From positions 18,488,805 through 18,552,804 of the forward strand of contig OW203736.1 of the NCBI GenBank assembly GCA_934045075.1: a stretch of DNA of 64,000 nt. Direction: 5' to 3'. The position numbers and the translations under genes are program-made. Of this stretch, positions 63,299 through 64,000 are shown in pieces; positions within the stretch are counted from its first letter, which is position 1, and every line of letters begins with the position of its first letter. Below the pieces are notes generated by a model. It did not search any database and was not told where the DNA came from. It saw nothing but the letters and a program-made list of their open reading frames with translations. The stretch is from Yponomeuta sedellus (lineage: Eukaryota; Arthropoda; Insecta; Lepidoptera; Yponomeutidae).

Positions 63299-64000
63299 AG
63301 TTGTTTGACGGGCAGAAGAACTATTGGTGTTTGCGCTCATACAATAACCATAGAATGGTTTCTTGCGTGGGCCAGACACCAAGACATCATTCACCCCGCC
63401 CTGCCCTTTATTTGGAAAGCGTTATAGTTGATAATGATTGATAATATAAATGCTATCTGTGTCTCTTTTACTATGTTGTATTATTTTTTATTCTGAATAT
63501 CCTATCCTACATCCTATTTAGGTGTTCTATTTAACAACTGGCGATATTTTTAATATATAAAATAAACAAAACCTTTAATGAAGTCATTTAAAAATCGACA
63601 CTTTTAAACATGTGTCACCCTGTATATTTTTTACAAAGAGATTTATTGGGCCCCATAGTAAAAATTGTCATGGATGAGTAGTACTAATATTTGGCATAGG
63701 TTTCAGTTGTGTACAACAGGTTTAATTTTTTTGGGCCAGTAGGTTGCATTGTCTCAAGCACACGGCGCAGAACAGGCGCAGGCACCTACTGTCTACAGAG
63801 TTTGATATGAAAAAACATTTTTTTGATTTGTATGAAAACTACCCTAATCAACAGAACAAAGATTGTAGCCGAAATATATGGCATATAATTTGGTTTATAT
63901 CAGTTTTTTTTTTAATTTTTTTTTATTTTTAAAATCAATTTTTTTTTTTAAAATAGGTTGCAATTTGTGTGGGAGTTTCCTTTTAAGTAAGAATTACCTG
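63299..64000. other. Unassigned window end
   Basis: No gene. 'cctgtatattttttac' at about 63620 resembles the motif near 144; 63905-63950 is T/A-rich simple sequence. Confidence 0.4.

Overview
The window is repeat-dominated insect DNA, most likely from a moth or butterfly. It carries the interspersed repeat families typical of lepidopteran genomes (a repeat ending in 'gactcgcacttggccgg', the RTE-type tail 'atgtccagcagtgga', tRNA-headed SINEs with TTA tails) and lepidopteran-style Jockey, CR1-group, BEL/Pao, piggyBac, mariner and PIF/Harbinger elements. I find no convincing ordinary host gene. Nearly every long reading frame belongs to a transposon, so the assembly is best read as layers of nested insertions.

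Left part (1-16080): a decayed PIF/Harbinger element (transposase pieces on minus, a MADF/BESS-type partner on plus) broken by a LINE 3' fragment; a long Jockey LINE on minus with both ORFs open; the first exons of a THAP-domain gene; and a CR1-group LINE on plus with one amber codon in its polymerase ORF.

Centre (16147-40742): three elements nested with readable junctions. A second PIF/Harbinger element is split inside its MADF/BESS gene by a BEL/Pao retrotransposon (LTRs at 17525-17778 and up to 40296, 5-bp duplication CAACC). That retrotransposon is itself split at the LTR edge by a 16.5-kb Maverick/Polinton (23576-40043, 6-bp duplication GTTAGG, identical 135-bp terminal inverted repeats). 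The Polinton is the highlight. It has open frames for protein-primed DNA polymerase B, retroviral-type integrase with chromodomain, packaging ATPase, adenain-like protease, major and minor capsid proteins, a phospholipase-A2-domain protein and several accessory proteins. The capsid genes are packed tightly on minus, twice with ATGA stop/start overlaps. A correctly phased A_AAA_AAC heptamer two codons before the PLA2 stop points to -1 frameshifting into the protease. The terminal repeats are themselves palindromic.

Right part (40743-64000): an open 609-codon piggyBac transposase; a long AT-rich hairpin; then a two-gene element resembling ISL2EU-type DNA transposons, with a SWIM-YqaJ nuclease gene on plus (43706-55865) facing a THAP-DDE transposase on minus (60213-57600). 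The SWIM-YqaJ gene is interrupted by a 10.6-kb insertion at a TA dinucleotide; removing it restores the reading frame exactly. That insertion contains a lepidopteran repeat family in both orientations, SINEs, MITE hairpins, RTE 3' ends and a broken mariner that itself holds a SINE. The window ends in a decayed spliced IS5/PIF-type transposase gene with a SINE in its intron.
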